Below, in pieces: positions 11,657 through 23,232 of a DNA stretch of 64,000 nt. Each line of letters begins with the position of its first letter. The stretch's first letter is position 1. The position numbers and the translations under genes were made by a program. The notes beneath the pieces are model-generated. The model did not search any database, was not told where the DNA came from, and saw nothing but the letters and a program-made list of their open reading frames with translations. This stretch comes from Channallabes apus (Eukaryota > Chordata > Actinopteri > Siluriformes > Clariidae), in the NCBI GenBank assembly GCA_030522415.1, contig CM060108.1, positions 55,566,952 through 55,630,951 on the forward strand, in the 5' to 3' direction.

Positions 11657-11846
11657 ATTTCTCAGGTGAAAGAATGCTATCCTGGTGATATTATCTACAT
11701 GAGCTTCAAATGAAAGGCTGGAATCTATAATCACACCGAGGTCTTTTACTGTTGCACTTGATGGAACAGAAAGGCCATCTAAAGTTACGGTGTGATCTAA
11801 GATTCTACTCCTAGCTGAATGCGGTCCTATGACTAGAACTTCTGTC

Positions 11847-14057
11847 TTATCCGGAATTAAGCAGAAGGAAGTTAATTAGCATCCAATTTCTTATGTCCTG
11901 CACACATTGCTCAACTTTAGTAAGATGGTTTTTCTCATCAGGTTTTGTTGAGACGTATAGCTGTGTGTCGTCAGCATAACAATGAAAACTAATACCATGC
12001 TTACGGATTATGTTGCCCAGAGGAAGCATGTAAAGGGAAAAAAGCAGTGGGCCTAAAACTGAACCCTGCGGAACGCCAAACTCCACTAGAGAACATGCAG
12101 AATAATCACCATTTAAGTCTACATACTGATAACGATCGGTCAAATAGGATCTGAGCCAGGAGAGGGCTGTTCCCTTAATTCCTACTACATTTTCTAATCT
12201 GTGAAGAAGAATAGCATGATCAATGGTGTCAAAAGCTGCACTGAGGTCGAGTAATACAAGCATAGTTACACAAGACTGATCAGAGGCCAATAGGAGGTCA
12301 TTTACTACTTTAACGAGTGCTGCTTCTGTGCTGTGATGAGGCCTAAATCCTGACTGATACAGTTCATGTATGCCATTTCTATGTAGATATGAGCATAGCT
12401 GCTCCGCTACTATCTTTTCCAGAATCTTCGAGATAAAGGGGAGGTTTGATATTGACCTGTAATTGGACAGCTGACAGGGGTCGAGGTCAGGTTTCTTAAT
12501 TATTGGTTTAATAACTGCTAATTTAAAAGATTTTGGAACATAACCAATGCTGAGTGAGGAATTAATTATTCTCAACAGCGGTTCTGTTATTACTGGTACT
12601 ATCTGTTTAAGAAAATGTGTCGGTATAGGATCTAATATACAGGTTGATGAATTTGCAGAAGAGATGAGTGAAATTAGTTCATTCTCTTCAAGGGGAGTAA
12701 AGTATTCTAGGTTTGAATCTGACATGGCTAGGTTAACATCTGTATGAATTACATTGGTCGGTTTCAATGCCTCAATTTTATGCCTGATATTTACAATTTT
12801 ATTATTTCTGTAGAGGTCTTATTTCTGGTTAATTTGGCTACGGTATTAAATAAAAATCTAGGATTATTTTTATTTTCTTCTATACGAGTGGAGAGATACG
12901 TTGATCTAGCTACACTAAGAGCTTTCCTATAGTTCAGGATGCTCTCTTTCCATGCTATTTGAAATACCAACAATTTAGTTTGACGCCATTTACGCTCTAA
13001 TTTCCGAGCAGTCTGTTTTAAAGTGCGCGTGTGATCGTTATACCAGGGATCGTGTTTCTTATCTCTAATAATTTTTCTTTTAGATGGAGCTACATTATCT
13101 AAGGTACAACGAAGTGTCGACTCTAAATATTCAGTCACCTGATCAAGTTCTGTGGGGTCAGACGGTGGCCTAATCGAAGTTGGTAACTCTGGGAGATTAC
13201 TGATAAAACTCTGTGTGGTAGTTGATGTGAATGTACGTTTAATACGGTAGCGCGGTGCTGTGCATACATTATCACTGTGACACACTTAAATGGAAACAAG
13301 ATAGTGATCTGAGATAATTTCAGACAGTGGAATTGTGAATACATTTCTTATAATTAATCCGAAGAATATTACTAAATCTAAAGTGTGACCTGCTTTATGA
13401 GTGGGTCCTACTACACACTGATTTACGCCTACGGAGTCCAGTATGGATACAAATGCTGTTCTCAGAGGGTCTTCTGGATTCTCAAAATGAATGTTAAAAT
13501 CTCCAGCAATTAACACTTTGTCTACAGAAACGACCAGGTCTGAGATGAAATCCGCAAATTCACGAAGAAATTCAGAATACGGCCCTGGAGGTCTGTAAAT
13601 TATAATTAGTGGAATCGACTGAGCTGATTTAATATACTTAAATAGACTTATGGTTACTATAGAGAATTTCAAATGAGTTAAATTTGTGTCCGTGTTTTTG
13701 TACGATAGACAGATTATCATTATGAATAACTGCGACGCATCCTCCTCTACCAGTTAACCGAGGCTGGTGTATGTAGCTGTATCCAGGAGGACTAGCTTCA
13801 TTTAGAGCTACATACTCATCCTGTTTAACCCATGTTTCAGTTAAACAGTGTATATTAAACGCCTGATCTGTGATGATTTCATTAACAATAACTGCTTTTG
13901 ATGCGAGAGATCTAATATTTAACAATCCTATCTTCAGATCAGAGGTGCCGGCTGCGCATTCTGTATCATCTGAGTTTGTGGTCTTTATGTTAATTAAATT
14001 ATTGAAACAGACTTTCTGAGTCTTTCTACATTTTTGCTTAGCTCGGGGAACAGACAC
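11847..14057 (-). pseudogene. L2-A ORF2 (EN-RT), broken, minus strand
   Basis: The endonuclease segment (14057-13286, two overlapping frames) has LLNIRSL, LTETW, IYRPPG and GDFNIH. The linker segment is 13285-12791 and the RT segment is 12767-11847. Motif A reads [13 protein letters not shown] and the active site is YADDTQLY, so catalytic residues remain. Relative to other copies there is sequence missing between the linker and the RT piece (near 12770), and frameshifts near 13290 and 13680. The RT frame stops at 11847 at a TAG just before the L2-B insertion zone. It cannot make a full ORF2 protein. Confidence 0.85.
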
Positions 14058-14154
14058 AGTCTCAATAAGGTGAACCCTGAGTGACGACTCTAAGCAGCTA
14101 GCAGACGGTTGGTTTAGCCTGTCTGTCTGCTCCCTGGCCTGGGCTCTGGATTGT

Positions 14155-14329
14155 CACCGATTAACTAGACCTCTACTGAGACTATGAGCTATACTACAGG
14201 AAATGAGAGCAGCACCTTCCCGAGTGGGATGGACACCGTCCCGCCCTAACAGGCCAGCTTTGCCCTCAAAGGTCTTCCAATTATCTATGAAGCCCACATT
14301 ATTTTTGGAGCACCACCTGGACATCCAGC
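14155..14329 (-). pseudogene. L2-A ORF1 C-terminal remnant
   Basis: Only the end of the SGNH-like ORF1 remains. Minus strand from about 14329 reads through [19 protein letters not shown] to the stop near 14155. The GDSIL and GAND blocks are lost by 5' truncation. Confidence 0.8.
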
Positions 14330-15127
14330 TACCATATTCATTTCAATAGTTTTTACCAAAAGAATTAACGAGTTATTTGAAGCGTGACTCGAAACACGGA
14401 ATGAATTTAGTTTAAAAAAATAATAAACAATGGGTCTCTAAAACACAGCGGTAGTGTCACCACAACCAAGCTTTTTAATTCAAAACACCGCGGATATTTC
14501 TTTAAACATGACGTGACGAAAGCTCTATAAAACTTGCTCCGGAAAACAAAACCTCTTAGACGAGACAATTAACAAATTACAGTGAACAAAACTTATTTAG
14601 AAAACAAAACGTGAATTAAACTTTATTTTAACCAGATCACACGAAAACAAAATCTCCCCTGACCGAGGAAAAAATCAGAAAGAGCAATAATAAACACTTA
14701 CTTTTTCCTCTGAGAGGGAAGACCGGACTGAGCCCCCAAATAGTTAAGTTTTAAAATGTAGAAGAAGTGTGTGTCTGAGCTAAGTTTTAAGCTAAGAGTA
14801 GAAGAGTTATTTCTTGTTGTGTCCGCTGCACCTTGATACACTTACTGGTCTGGGCCCGATTGACGGGGAGAGACAAACACACACACGCCGGCATGATGTC
14901 TGAAGATCTCTGTTTATTCTCAGCAAAGAGAGCACATTTAAATGGTGCTACGTCCCGAACATCAAAAGAACCAGTCATTAACATGTCAGTCATAGAGGGA
15001 CCCGGAGACAGACAGGTGTGAGGAGATTCATTTGCCTTCTCCTGATTAAACAAAAGGCTTCTAGCAGACAAGAGCCATTTGGATGTATCCTCGTCTAGAT
15101 ACAGGATATAGAAGGTGTTACCACAAA
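14330..15127. other. Unassigned sequence, possible retroviral-type LTR remnant
   Basis: There is no coding region I can support. On the minus strand there is an AATAAA (about 14923-14918) followed by a GC-richer stretch with a (GT)n piece and GGGCCCAGACCAGTAAG, a layout that could be the R/U5 part of an LTR, but no paired copy, primer site or gene is present. Small open frames here (14787-15071 minus, 14833-15021 plus) overlap each other and show no motif. Confidence 0.25.
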
Positions 15128-15300
15128 AGATGAGCTGTATGCCATAATCATCAATATTAAAACAATAAAAGGCTTGAACTACTTCAGTTTGTGTGTAATG
15201 AATCTAAAATATATGAAAGTCTAATGTTTATCAGTACATTACAGAAAATAATGAACTTTATCACAATATTCTAATTTTTTGAGAAGGACCTGTATGTCTT
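15128..15300 (+). mobile_element. Terminal fragment of a Tc1/mariner-like fish transposon
   Basis: The stretch from GCCATAATCATCAATATT to CAATATTCTAATTTTTTGAG resembles the long terminal region of a very common fish DNA transposon, and a related stretch in reverse order lies at 62.52-62.70 kb beside a Tc1-type transposase remnant. Assignment is from recall of the pattern and from the similarity of the two loci, not from a search. Confidence 0.4.
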
Positions 15301-15411
15301 ATATCTCTTATATGTCTTATGTGATGATATCACAGATCATCACCTCCTGACATATACTCTACCCGTAGAACAGATTAGCTGTGTCTCCCCACGTTATCAA
15401 CCTGTTAGAAA

Positions 15412-15727
15412 TATGAATCCCACTACTAAAGACAGATTCACAAGTAATCTGCCGGATCTGTCCCAATTTCTTATTAGACCCCTAAATGCAGATGATCTAG
15501 ATGAAGTGACTAGCAGCATGGGCACTATTTTTACCAGTACATTAGGCACTGTTGCTCCCATCAGATTAAAAAAAGTCAGAGATAAAACATTTGCACCGTG
15601 GTACAACAGTCATACTTGCGCCCTAAAGAGAGCAACCCGTAACCTCGAGCGAAAATGGAGGAAAACTAATTCAAATTCAAATTTTATTAGTCACATACAC
15701 AATCATACACAGTATAATATGCAGTGA
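15412..15727 (+). pseudogene. L2-B ORF2 linker segment before the Rex1 insertion
   Basis: Open from about 15413. It encodes the region between endonuclease and RT (KVRDKTFAPWYNSHT, NLERKWRKT) up to 15666. The frame then runs into the inserted Rex1 tail and stops at 15725. It matches 53.89-54.16 kb of the mosaic L2. Confidence 0.8.
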
Positions 15728-16525
15728 AATGCTTTATACGACCGCCAGTGACCTTAAAAAAAAAATAAAATAAAATCTTGTACGTAAAATAAATAATCAA
15801 TAAAAAGGAAATACTAAAGAAATAATTTTAACTAGTAAAATTAACTGTGCATAAGGGCATAATAAAATATTGCAAAAATATAGAAATATGGTATTAAAGT
15901 GTCAGTGGTTGTGCAAATATGCATGAAAGGTGACATGTGCAATTGTCCAGATGTATGAGTATTTAGTGCAAGTGTGTATGAATGTGTCCATGATTGTCCA
16001 ATCAGTGTTGTGAGCTTAAAAGATGTTATTAGTCCTGTGTGGAGGTGTGATTGAGAGACCTTATCGCCTGCGGGAAGAAGCTCCTCCTCAGTCTCTCTGT
16101 GTTGGCCTTTACGGAGCGGAATCTCTTCCCAGACCGCAACAAAGAGAACAGTCCATTACTGGGGTGACTGAGGTCCTTCATGATCTTCCTGGCCTTAGTC
16201 CAGCACCGCTTGCTGTAGATGGAGTGCAGGTCAGGGAGCTCAGTGCGGATGATGCGCTCGGCTGATCGCACCACCCTCTGTAGAGCTCGTCTGTCCTGCA
16301 TGGTGCTGTTCCCGAACCAGGTCGTGATGTTTCCCGTCAGGATGCTCTATGGTGCAGGAGTAGAAATTCCTGAGCACATTGGATGGCAGTCTGAAGTCTC
16401 TCAAATGTCTGAGGTGGTACAGACGCTGCCGGGCCTTTTTCACCATGGTGTTAATGTGACAGGACCATGACAGGTCCTGCGTGATGTGAACACCGAGGTA
16501 TCTGAAGCTGTCCACTCTCTCCACT
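15667..16525 (-). mobile_element. Rex1-type LINE 3' fragment inserted in L2-B
   Basis: Minus-strand insertion. Reading from 16525: RT C-terminal region (VDSFRYLGVHITQDLSW), thumb/C-terminal part, 3' UTR and a tail of AATTTGAATTTGAATT at 15667. L2-B sequence is contiguous across the insertion and a short ACTAA-like duplication is seen at both junctions. The coding part uses two frames (16524-16240 and 16301-16029), so it is frameshifted. Rex1 is a CR1-related LINE clade in fish; the assignment rests on the RT C-terminal motifs and the tail. Confidence 0.8.
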
Positions 16526-16561
16526 AAATTAGAAGTTTTTCGAATTGCGTATAAAGACAGT

Positions 16562-18412
16562 ATGTGCAGCTATAGACAGGCTCTAAAAACTGCTAGGACG
16601 GAGCATCTTAGCCAACTGATAGCAAGAAACCAAAACAATCCCAGGTTCTTATTTAGTACAGTGGCTCGCCTAACAAAACCTAAGATGCCTGCAGAGAGTA
16701 TCCCATCACAGTCTAGAAGTGAAGACTTTATGGACTTCTTTAATGAAAAATTCAATAATATCAGGAAGAAAATAATGGAGGTTCAACCTCTAATAGTATC
16801 TCACGCTCCAGTTCAGCCTATAGCTTCACATTTAGATTTTCACTGCTTTAGAGGTATAGGACAGGAAGAGCTGTATAAACTTATCACCTCGGCTAAATCA
16901 ACAACGTGCCTGTTAGACCCAATCCCAACCAGATTTTTAAAAGAAGTGATGCTTACGGTTGGAGAGCCACTTCAAAACATTATTAATTCTTCATTACATC
17001 TAGGTCACGTCCCTAAACCTTTCAAGTTAGCAGTTATTAAGCCGCTTCTTAAAAAATCTAATTTGGACGCAAATGAAATAACAAATTACAGACCGATTTC
17101 AAACCTCCCGTTCATATAAAAAATACTAGAAAAAGTAGTATCAGCTCAAATTTGCACATTCTTGCAGGATAACAACATCCTTGAAGAATTTCAGTCAGGT
17201 TTCAGGCCCCATCATAGCACAGAACCTGCACTAGTTAAGATTACAAACGACTTGTTTTTAGCTTCAGACCAAGGCTGCATCTCATTGCTAGTCCTGCTCG
17301 ATCTTAATGCTGCATTCGACACTATAGATCATAATATTCTCATAGATCGCTTACAAAATTATATAGGTATTCAGGGACAGGCATTAAAATGGTTTAGATC
17401 TTACCTGTCTGATCGCTACCATTTTGTAGATCTAAATGGAGAACCGTCTGGTGTAATGCCAGTGAAATATGGGGTCCCACAAGGGTCAGTTTTAGGACCT
17501 CTGTTGTTCTCAATATACATGCTTCCCTTGGGTAACATCATTAGAAGACATGGGATTAGTTTCCATTGTTATGCTGATGATACCCAATTATATATCTCAA
17601 CTAAACCAGACGAAATACCTAAGTTGTCTAGATTAACTGAGTGTGTCCAGGACATAAAAGATTGGATGACCAATAACTTTCTTTTATTAAATTCAGATAA
17701 GACAGAGACATTACTTATTGGCCCAAAAACCAGCACACAACAGCTTTCACAATTCAGCTTGCGCTTAGAAGGATGTACTGTTACTTCCAGCTCATCAGTA
17801 AAAGACCTGGGCATAATATTAGACAGTAACTTGTCTTTTGAAAATCACATTTCAAATATCACAAAAACAGCCTTTTTCCATCTTCGAAATATTGCTAAAC
17901 TTAGGAACATCTTATCCGTATCTGATGCAGAAAAACTAGTTAATGCATTCATGACCTCCAGACTGGACTATTGTAATGCATTACTAGGTGGTTGTCCTGC
18001 ATCCTCAATAAACAAGCTTCAGTTAATCCAAAATGCAGCTGCCAGGGTTCTCACTAGATCCAGAAAATATGATCATATAACCCCAATATTATCATCCCTG
18101 CACTGGCTACCTGTTCAGTTTAGAATAAATTACAAAATAGTATTACTTACATACAAGGCCTTAAATGGTTTAGCGCCCACATACCTAACCAGTCTTCTGA
18201 TGCGCTACAATCCACCATGTGCCTTAAGATCACAAAGCTCCGGATTTCTGGTAGTTCCCAGAATTTCAAAATCTACAAAAGGGGGTAGGGCTTTTTCATA
18301 TTTAGCTCCAAAGCTTTGGAATAGCCTTCTAGACAGTGTTCGGGGAGCAGACACGGTTTCTCAGTTCAAAAGTAGACTCAAGACGCATCTTTTTAATCTG
18401 GCATACACATAA
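16562..18412 (+). pseudogene. L2-B ORF2 reverse transcriptase, one nonsense codon
   Basis: A single frame is open from 16562 except for a TAA at 17117-17119, where the copy at 54.74 kb has TCA (Ser in FISKILEK). It contains [39 protein letters not shown] (motif A intact), [24 protein letters not shown] (active site intact) and the L2 C-terminal stretch with [10 protein letters not shown] and [14 protein letters not shown], ending at 18412. Upstream the frame is interrupted by the Rex1 insertion. It is the best preserved RT of the family here, but still a pseudogene because of the stop, the insertion and the 5' truncation. Confidence 0.88.
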
Positions 18413-19170
18413 CTCATCCCATAATCTCATACTCCAGTACACCTATACCGAATGGCAACTACGCTAATTCTCCCCATCTGTTCTGTATTTCTCTACCCAT
18501 CCCGAGGCATCGGGAGATTTTGCCAGCTTCAGTAGACAAAGGCCGACCCTGCGAGGTTCCTGAGGCATCCAGAGAAGGACCAGCTCCAGCTGGATTCATC
18601 TTTATGATGGTTGGAGCTACACATGCTGCTCCTGTGCTTCCAGTGATCCAGACCTCATCTGCCCTCTGCACCTACTGACTCGTCCCTATGCTGAACTGGT
18701 CTTCATGTCAATTTAAATAATTTCTGTCATATTGAATTTTCACCTGCACAACACACAAGATGTTATATCATTTCTATCTGTTATCACCCAAATGAGGATG
18801 GGTTCCCTGTTGAGTCTGGTTCCTCTCAAGGTTTCTTCCTAATGCCATCTCAGGGAGTTTTTCCTTGTCGCCGTCACCCTTGGCTTGCTCATCAGAGAAA
18901 TTTCATTCATTCGTCTCATTATTATTATCTGCACATTTTTCTCACACATCCACACTTCCAATTCTTTTCTTTTCTATAATAATAATAATTATTATTATTT
19001 GTTTTTATTTATTTATTTTCTATTATTATTATTATTTTTATTATTTTTTATTTATTTATTTATTTATTTATTTTTGTTAAATTTCTTTAATTTTTGTGAA
19101 GCTGCTTTGAGACAATGACCATTGGTAAAAACGCTATATAAATAAAATTGAATTGAATTTAATTGAATTA

Positions 19171-19680
19171 TATCTGACAGCTATTTGTTGACCTGCTCCA
19201 GTTCTCCAGCTCCATGGTGTGTGCACAAGGGTTTTTCCTTCCATCTGACCCCGCCAGTTGGACCATGAGCATTTTTCAGAGTTGAGCGATTCCTCATTCT
19301 TCAGGGGCTCACTACTGAGTTGATTGTCCAGCTTAATTTCTTCCGTTTCTCCGATATACGATGACACAGGTGAGGTCAGGACTGGTGTTTCTGCATGCGC
19401 TGCAGAGCCGTATGATAGGGTTGAGGGCAGTCAGGAGCAGTAGGTTGTGGACATCTTCGAGGTGGGCAGCCATCCAGGTCAGGATCTGTCTTAACACACT
19501 GAAGAGATTGTGAGATTTGACCTGTCCCTAACTGCATTGCTTTTCTGTCCCTAACACATGATTCACACATCCACATCTCAAAAGAAATCTCAGTAATTAA
19601 TAATTCTACATTTCTCTTTTTTTCCCCTTTTGTTTTCCCTGGATTTCCACATTTCTCAAACATAATTAAGATGTTATCTT
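19171..19680. other. Unassigned spacer
   Basis: Between the L2-B tail and the Rex1 element. Two minus-strand open frames (19134-19367, 19376-19663) have no recognisable motif and lie end to end in different frames. I see no gene or repeat I can name. Confidence 0.3.
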
Positions 19681-20719
19681 TACCAAGGAATCACCGTGAT
19701 GGCGCAGCCACTTTCAGATACGTGGACAAGAAGCAAGGAAACTATGTGAGATTGCTGTTTATAGATTACAGCTCTGCTTTCAACACAATAGTGCCTCACA
19801 GACTGTTCACAAAGCTGAGAGATCTAGGACTTAACAATCTTAACAAACGGTGTTGGACTTCCTCTCGGACAGATCTCAAGTGGTGAGAGTGGGCAAGTGC
19901 GTCTCCAGCAGCATCACCATCAACACAGGTGCTCCACAGGGATGTGTTCTCTCTCCACTGCTATACTCTCTTTACACTTCAGACTGTGTGGCCAGGTTCG
20001 ACTCCAACACCATCATTAAGTTTGCTGACGATACGGTGGTGCTGGGCTTCATCTCCAACAACGATGAGTCGGCCTACATAGATGAAGTGGAGAGCCTAGC
20101 ACTATGGTGTGAAGAAAACTGCCTCCGACTGAACGTCAGTAAGACGAAGGAGCTGGTGGTGGACTTCAGAAGGAGACAACAGGACCACAAACCCCTCATC
20201 ATCAATGGAGCTCCAGTGGAGAGAGTGAGCAGCTTCTAGTACTTGGGCGTCCACATCTCCGAGGATCTGACTTGGACTGAGCATATCTGTGCTCAGGCAA
20301 AAAGGGCAAAGCAGTGTCTCTACCACCTGAGGCAGTTGAGGAAGTTTGAGGTTTCCCCTGCTGTCCTTAAGGCTTTCTACTCGGGTGCTGTTGAGAGCAT
20401 CCTAACACAGAACATTTCATCCTGGTTTGGGAATAGCTGTGTACAGGACAGAAAAGCCCTCCAGAGAGTGATCCGGGCAGCTGAACGCTGCTGCAAGTTA
20501 ACTCTCCCCTCCATGCAGGACATCTACACCAGGAGATGTAAAACCAGGGCAGCTCGAATCATTAAGGACTTGTCGAACCCCAATAATGGACTGTTCAAAC
20601 TTCTGCATTCAGGCAGAAGGTTCCGGGTCATTATGGCCAAAACGGAGAGACTCAGGAGGAGTTTTTATCCACAGGCGATTAGACTCCTCAACCATGATGG
20701 GCCACTCTCCCGTTCATAG
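19681..20719 (+). pseudogene. Rex1-type reverse transcriptase, broken
   Basis: Motif A (FIDYSSAFNTIVP) is in 19671-19886, then the frame shifts near 19850 to 19850-20239, which contains GAPQGCVLSPLLYSLY and the active site FADDTVV (about 20021-20041). A TAG at 20237-20239 (between SSF and YLGVHISED) separates the last part, 20243-20719, which has AKQCLYHLRQLRKF, LQRVIRAAERCCK and the conserved SGRRFR and RRSFYPQAIRLLN blocks. Sequence just upstream of motif A is short of the usual fingers, so 5' truncation is clear. Catalytic Asp residues are present. Confidence 0.82.
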
Positions 20720-21068
20720 GACTGAAGCTCATTCTCACACACTGCTGTGCTGACATTGCACACTGCACTTTAGTCTGGACTGTAAGCATTACTTGCACTA
20801 CATTTTATCCTGCTCATATACACACTTTATTATGTTTACATTTGTACCTTTTTTTTTTTTGTAATTTTTTGTAAATTTTCTAAAGGAATATTTTTTATTT
20901 AATTGTTTCTATTTTTTTTGTTGTTTCTATTTCAATTTCTATTTATAGATTATTTCTTTTGTTTCTTCTGTTATTTGCACAAAGTAGGAGCGGTTCAGGA
21001 TACATTTCACTGCGTGTTGTACTTGTATAACTATGCATGTGACAAATAAAGAATCTTCAATCAATCAA
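19681..21068 (+). mobile_element. Rex1-type LINE, 5' truncated
   Basis: The element begins inside RT (DKKQGNYVRLLFIDYSSAFN) and runs through the 3' UTR, which ends near 21066 in AATAAAGAATCTTCAATCAATC after a TTTGTAATTTT-rich tract. Related to the fragments at 15.67-16.5 kb and 41.34-42.2 kb but a distinct subfamily, judged by RT and tail differences. Confidence 0.82.
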
Positions 21069-21839
21069 GGAATGCCACAAGATCTTTTTTTTTTTTTTTT
21101 GCGGTTACCCATGATTTTTACTTGTCTATTTACGCATGCCACTAACTCACAGTCAACTCTCACAGTCCCCTTGACTGCTACCGGTGCAGCTTGCACTCTG
21201 CCGTAAGTCCTCTTGACATTTACCGGTGCACCTTACACTCTGCCTTGATTTACTTCAACAGTCCCCTTGACTGTTTTTCCATAAAGTCCTTTTGACTTTT
21301 ACCTGTGTACCTTGCAACCCTGCACTCTAACATGATTTACCTCCGGAGGTCCTCACACCGAGCACGTCTGCTGCGGGGCCAAGTTTTTGTAAACAAGGCG
21401 AAACCAGTACCCTCTCTCTTTTGTGCGCATTTGCACTTTTTGGGTACTTCACGAGTCCCGGACTAGTGTGTTAGATCCAAGTTTAAATCTACCCCAGCGC
21501 ACTTCTTACTCAATTAATGACAACTTTAAAGAAAAATTATTTCCTTACCACATAATTTTAGCTCTTTTAACTCCGGTGGTGAGGTGACATGGTGAATCCC
21601 CGGTCCTCTCACGCTCGATTGCCAATTAAGCGTTCGAGATGAAGCAGTAGAAGCCTCTTGATCCGATTTGGGGTCATCCGCTGGGATAAGATGGTCTCCA
21701 CACACCCGGAGCTGCACTCTGTCCAAATGGTTCCGGAAACCTAGCGGTGTTAACAAAAGGGCCATTGGCAGAGAAGGTGAGTCTTGGTTATCTACCAGTC
21801 TTCACTGTGTTTAATTTAGGTAAGACGTTGATTGTATTA

Positions 21840-22110
21840 TGGTTCAGGTTGTAATAGGACAATTTCAGTAAATTTAAACCTTAGTTCTATAGACTTTAAC
21901 AACACCAGTATTATAAATAGGATTTTAAAAAAGTTTATTTAATTAATCTAAACTTTAAATCAATCAATAAATAATATTTCAGAGTATGTATGTTATTTCA
22001 GATTGTACTAGGATAATTTCAATAAATTTAAACCTTAGCTCTATAGGCATTAATTACAACCACTATTATGAATAGGACTTTAAAAGGGTCATTTATTTGA
22101 TTCAATATTT
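21840..22110. repeat. Imperfect tandem duplication of an AT-rich block
   Basis: 21845-21975 and 22005-22125 share ordered words: attgta/ctaggat-aatttca, taaatttaaaccttag, tctatag, ttatgaataggatttt(a) and a following run of t/a. Similarity is visible by eye, about 70-80%, with indels. Origin unknown. Confidence 0.45.
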
Positions 22111-22528
22111 TAAACTAGTAAACAATTAAACATAAATTACTTATTCAATTGGCTATGGGACACGAGCCATGGACTGATCCACCAACGGCGGGCCGCCATG
22201 GAGGAGGGTGTCTAGTAATTGAAGGCCGAAACACCCTGTGATTCTATGGTTTAATACTGATGACGTGTCTCACAATTTAGGATATCGTTGCGTTAAAGGG
22301 AATTTTAATCTTAGCTCACACCCTTACCCTTAAATAGGATTTAATGCGTCTCCTATTCCTGAACTCAAATCATAACCGTTAGTTTTGAACTCTAAACCTA
22401 ATTTTTTAAACCTAAACATAACCGTTAGTTTAAAATGTAAGTTCTAGAACCCTAGGTCAGCATAACCATATTTTCCTGTAACCCTACAGATGTCGCCATT
22501 ATAAACGCACGTTTCGAGAAAAGGGATC

Positions 22529-22564
22529 CCACGACTTGCCGCGGCTTTGTGCGGCAAGTCGTGG
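22529..22564. repeat. Perfect 14-bp inverted repeat (hairpin)
   Basis: CCACGACTTGCCGC (22529-22542) and its exact reverse complement GCGGCAAGTCGTGG (22551-22564) flank the 8-base loop GGCTTTGT. This is GC-rich and stable, in an AT-rich surrounding. Nearby CCTACAGATGTCGCC (about 22485-22499) recurs inverted at about 28465-28479. Confidence 0.75.
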
Positions 22565-22977
22565 CAAGCTGTGAAAATGCCCTTCATTACCTGTAGGGGG
22601 CAGTCGTGTTTCAGTCTGAAGTATCTACTGAAGCCGAAAATTTCAAATTAAACTGCGCATGCGTGTTTGGAAACGCTGTGCCCGCACTGTGGATCAGTCG
22701 GTTGGGGATCATCACGGAGGTACTACATGGCGTGGCTGGAGCTGGAGTTTGTTTTGTTCGACGTAAGTTTACCTTTCTGTTTTGGATGTGATTCTCGCTT
22801 TCATGACTCCCAATTAATGTTCATCTTAATCTCAGGACGTACAATTAGCAATATTTCAGTTTTTAATAGTGTGGAGATTCACAAAACACCGTTTTCGTGT
22901 AAAAACCTGAACCTACGGAGCCTCGCAGGGGTCCTGTGGTAAGTAAATAAATAAAATAATAACGAACCGAGCACGCG

Positions 22978-23232
22978 TCGCCGTCACCCTTGGCTTGCTC
23001 ATCAGAGAAATTTCATTCATTCGTCTCATTATTATCTGCACATTTTTCTCACACATCCACACTTCCAATTATTTTCTTTTCTATAATTATTATTATCATT
23101 TGTTTTTATTTATTTATTTTCTATTATTATTATGATTTGTTAAATTTCTTTAATTTTTGTGAAGCTGCTTTGAGACAATGACCATTGTTAAAAGCGCTAT
23201 ATAAATAAAATTGAATTGAATTGAATTAATAA
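22978..23232 (+). mobile_element. L2-B LINE, 3' UTR-only copy
   Basis: It matches the last 250 bases of the larger L2-B copy (CGCCGTCACCCTTGGCTTGCTCATC onward), with the ATT-rich tract, the GAAGCTGCTTTGAGACAATG block and the (TTGAA)n tail. A severely 5'-truncated insertion. Confidence 0.85.

Larger units (their letters stand above)
11657..14329 (-). mobile_element. L2-A LINE, 5'-truncated, minus strand
   Basis: Same family as the 1-4.8 kb element, in opposite orientation. It begins near 14329 inside ORF1 (the last third of the SGNH domain, with DGVHPTREG at about 14240-14215) and continues through ORF2. Left of 11657 it is interrupted by the L2-B fragment and resumes at 10575. To the right of 14329 the sequence is not L2. 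Confidence 0.88.
15321..19170 (+). mobile_element. L2-B LINE, 5' truncated, interrupted by Rex1
   Basis: Second L2 family. It starts within the endonuclease C-terminus (GATGATATCACAGATCATCA, about 15321). The first part ends at 15666, a Rex1 fragment occupies 15667-16525, and L2-B resumes to about 19170. The 3' UTR (18413-19170) has ATT/TTA-rich tracts (about 18975-19075) and the (TTGAA)n tail. It differs clearly from L2-A but shares architecture and the tail motif. Confidence 0.88.
21069..22977. other. Unassigned region with possible old element ends
   Basis: No supportable gene. 21130-21340 has repeated wording around CAGTCCCCTTGACTG and TACCGGTGCA, like an imperfect 60-80 bp tandem. 21800-22140 is AT-rich, with two similar blocks (21840-21960 and 22000-22110) that share AGGACAATTTCAGTAAATTTAAACC-type wording and look like a local duplication. 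22529-22564 is a strong hairpin, reported separately. Open frames 21526-21765 (minus) and 22606-22791 (plus) have no motif. Confidence 0.3.

Noticed and set aside
19376..19663. Minus-strand 95-codon frame with several Cys
   Set aside because: Cys spacing does not fit any finger pattern I know, and the adjacent frame is out of phase.
21526..21765. Minus-strand 79-codon frame
   Set aside because: No motif, no splice or promoter context; length is within chance for this base composition.
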